Below are positions 61,866-64,000 of a stretch of DNA of 64,000 bases, piece by piece. Every line of letters begins with the position of its first letter. Position 1 is the stretch's first letter. The notes under the pieces were generated by a model. The model saw only the letters and a list, made by a program, of their open reading frames with translations, had not been told where the DNA came from and made no database searches. The position numbers and the translations under genes are program-made. The stretch lies in contig NZ_QFRU01000001.1 of NCBI RefSeq assembly GCF_003184905.1, positions 62,001 through 126,000 of the forward strand, in the 5' to 3' direction. Origin of the DNA: Bacillus sp. CGMCC 1.16541. Lineage in GTDB: Bacteria > Bacillota > Bacilli > Bacillales > Bacillaceae_H.

Positions 61866-62306
61866 TTACCACCTATACGCACCTTCACACGTGTTCGGTT
61901 TTGGTTCATAATAACAATGTTGCTTATAGGGCCCTGAAAACGGTTGATCATACCAAGTTGGTGGACATTCTCCGTACGGATTAAAGTACCAAAGCGCATA
62001 CTTAGCAGGATGTTCCCGCCAATAGTCTAACGTTTTTTTCGCTAATCGTTTTTCCACACTTCTCGCTCGATTGTAAAATACATTCCCCTTTTGAACCGCT
62101 TCAAACGAATAGTTGCCTCCTTGTACTTGATAAATCACTTGTGGTACCGTCTTTAGACCTTTAAAATCTAAGCAATTCGCTTTTAACCGATTGACGATGA
62201 CATTGCCAACCATCAGCATGCCTTGTTTCCCTTCGCCTTCTGCTTCTGCTCTCATCATCCGTGCGATTAACGCAACATCGCTATCTGTGTATTTAACCCT
62301 TGCCAT
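61866..62306 (-). CDS. cwlJ: Spore cortex-lytic cell wall hydrolase CwlJ
   Basis: Protein of 146 aa, SleB/CwlJ catalytic domain without signal peptide, as in CwlJ. Motifs: catalytic Glu in MMRAEAEGEGKQGMLMVGNV, VIYQVQGGNYSFE, and the C-terminal HPAKYALWYFNPYGECPP and NTCEGAYRW. It degrades cortex peptidoglycan during germination and normally depends on GerQ, which is not adjacent here. Start at MARVKYTD with AGAGGTG upstream; the longer reading to 62342 lacks support. A SigE-like promoter lies directly upstream. Confidence 0.92.
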   Translation of the reverse strand: MARVKYTDSDVALIARMMRAEAEGEGKQGMLMVGNVIVNRLKANCLDFKGLKTVPQVIYQVQGGNYSFEAVQKGNVFYNRARSVEKRLAKKTLDYWREHPAKYALWYFNPYGECPPTWYDQPFSGPYKQHCYYEPKPNTCEGAYRW

Positions 62307-62325
62307 TTTTATCACCTCTAACAGC

Positions 62326-62354
62326 ATTGTATTAACAGACACTTTTAAAGATGA
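62326..62354 (-). promoter_or_regulatory. SigE-like promoter of cwlJ
   Basis: Minus strand TCATCTT, 14-bp spacer, AATACAAT; compare consensus kmATATT-N14-CATACAAT. Fits the mother-cell expression known for cwlJ. Confidence 0.5.
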
Positions 62355-62374
62355 TAACCAAAGCTCGGTTTTAT

Positions 62375-63379
<1,005 letters not shown>

Positions 63380-64000
63380 TTATCTTACGCCGAATCGAAA
63401 TGTTGTTTTTGCTTCATACGGAACGCCTGCTTCTACTTCAATTGAAGGAAAATGGCTGTGGTGAATCGCATCTGGTAATCCTTGCGTTTCAAAGCATACC
63501 CCTAAATAAGGACGGCACTCTACACCTCTCATTGTCGTTGATGGTAAAAAGTTGCCTGTGTACATGACTAGACCAACTTGATCAGTTTGAACGACCAACG
63601 TACGACCACTCTCACGATCAACAAGTTCAACCGTGTTATCTGCACCTTGTTGTAAGACGAACGGATGATCAAACCCGTTTCCAACTAGCTCGATTTGTGG
63701 ATGATTGGAGTGAATACCTGCTCCAATTGCTTGGAATTGTCTAAAATCAAACGGTGTTCCTTCCACATCTAAATACGCCCCTGTTGGGATGAGTTCCTCA
63801 TTCAGCTCTAAAAATTTCTCACTACTTAGTTTTAACTCATGCTCTTTTATATCTCGTTTCAAATCCCCGCTCAAATTGAAGTATGTATGGTTGGTCATAT
63901 TCAGTAACGTTTTTTGATCTGATAATCCGTGGTACGTCACGTGCAATTCATTGTGATTGGTTATCATATATGTCACTGTCAGCACAACCGTTCCTGGGTA
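63380..64000 (-). CDS. galM: Aldose 1-epimerase (mutarotase), N-terminus outside window
   Basis: C-terminal 206 residues of GalM; the frame stays open to base 64000 (YPGTVVLTVTYMI). Catalytic His lies in MTNHTYFNLSG and the catalytic Glu in GVCFETQGLPDAIHHSHFPS near the C-terminus. It interconverts alpha and beta hexose anomers, usually for the Leloir pathway. Cotranscribed with the LacI-type regulator. The missing part is about 140 residues by comparison with family length. Confidence 0.93.
   Translation of the reverse strand, partial: YPGTVVLTVTYMITNHNELHVTYHGLSDQKTLLNMTNHTYFNLSGDLKRDIKEHELKLSSEKFLELNEELIPTGAYLDVEGTPFDFRQFQAIGAGIHSNHPQIELVGNGFDHPFVLQQGADNTVELVDRESGRTLVVQTDQVGLVMYTGNFLPSTTMRGVECRPYLGVCFETQGLPDAIHHSHFPSIEVEAGVPYEAKTTFRFGVR

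Overview
The window looks like a chromosomal segment of an endospore-forming Bacillaceae (Firmicutes). The DNA is AT-rich and ribosome binding sites are strong AAGGAGG types. Diagnostic genes are CwlJ, two YjcZ-type miniproteins, a YukE/YukD/YukC/YukBA/YueB/YueC type VII secretion operon, HemAT, KtrAB behind a ydaO/yuaA riboswitch, HssRS-HrtBA and YtxH. The genus cannot be fixed from the sequence alone. No rRNA, tRNA, CRISPR array, prophage or intact insertion sequence was seen.

Layout. (1) 44-8785, minus strand: one operon with all six enzymes of CMP-legionaminic acid synthesis (LegB, LegH-like, LegC, LegI, LegG, LegF order of transcription) followed by two paralogous GT-B-like proteins, probably for glycosylating a surface structure such as flagellin. 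(2) 9189-20438: housekeeping and accessory genes: SDR, sucrose-6-phosphate hydrolase, YtxH, a divergent LysR/MFS pair, an ArsB-family transporter, DedA, an NlpC/P60 hydrolase and the oxygen sensor HemAT. (3) 20500-22970: a gene-poor stretch with microproteins (two YjcZ, a 28-aa and a 49-aa membrane or secreted peptide), a 128-bp tandem repeat, a duplicated SigK-like promoter, an M28 peptidase remnant, a large hairpin and the fullest copy of a dispersed repeat. (4) 22970-29698: KtrAB under a c-di-AMP riboswitch, CMD/Lrp pair, a phosphotransferase gene broken by TGA, a MurE paralogue with an altered specificity motif and a truncated DinB. (5) 29723-45186: a four-domain NlpC/P60 protein with one intact active site, the type VII secretion operon, a large Cys-rich repeat protein and a two-domain NlpC/P60 protein. 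(6) 45424-54217: frameshifted SLH protein, a quinone-stress dioxygenase with MhqR-like operators, signal peptidase I, AI-2E exporter-like protein and the haem-stress HssRS-HrtBA operon with an HssR box. (7) 54409-64000: HAD remnant, an FHA-winged-helix regulator, a LysM-CAP protein, MFS, maltose acetyltransferase, a variant Hfq, NhaC, CtaM/YozB, CwlJ, a LacI regulator and a galM cut by the right edge.

Themes. Envelope biology dominates (legionaminic acid, NlpC/P60 proteins, T7SS, SLH, CAP, signal peptidase). Ion and stress homeostasis is the second theme (KtrAB, NhaC, ArsB-like, HrtBA, MhqR target). At least five genes are decaying: M28, APH, DinB, SLH and HAD. A family of 0.2-0.3 kb dispersed repeats is present in four copies, two of which show clean deletions between short direct repeats. 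The least ordinary items are the NlpC/P60 proteins with dead domains, the repeat-bearing Cys-rich protein, the MurE and Hfq variants, the FHA-OmpR fusion and the microprotein/repeat region at 20.5-22.9 kb.
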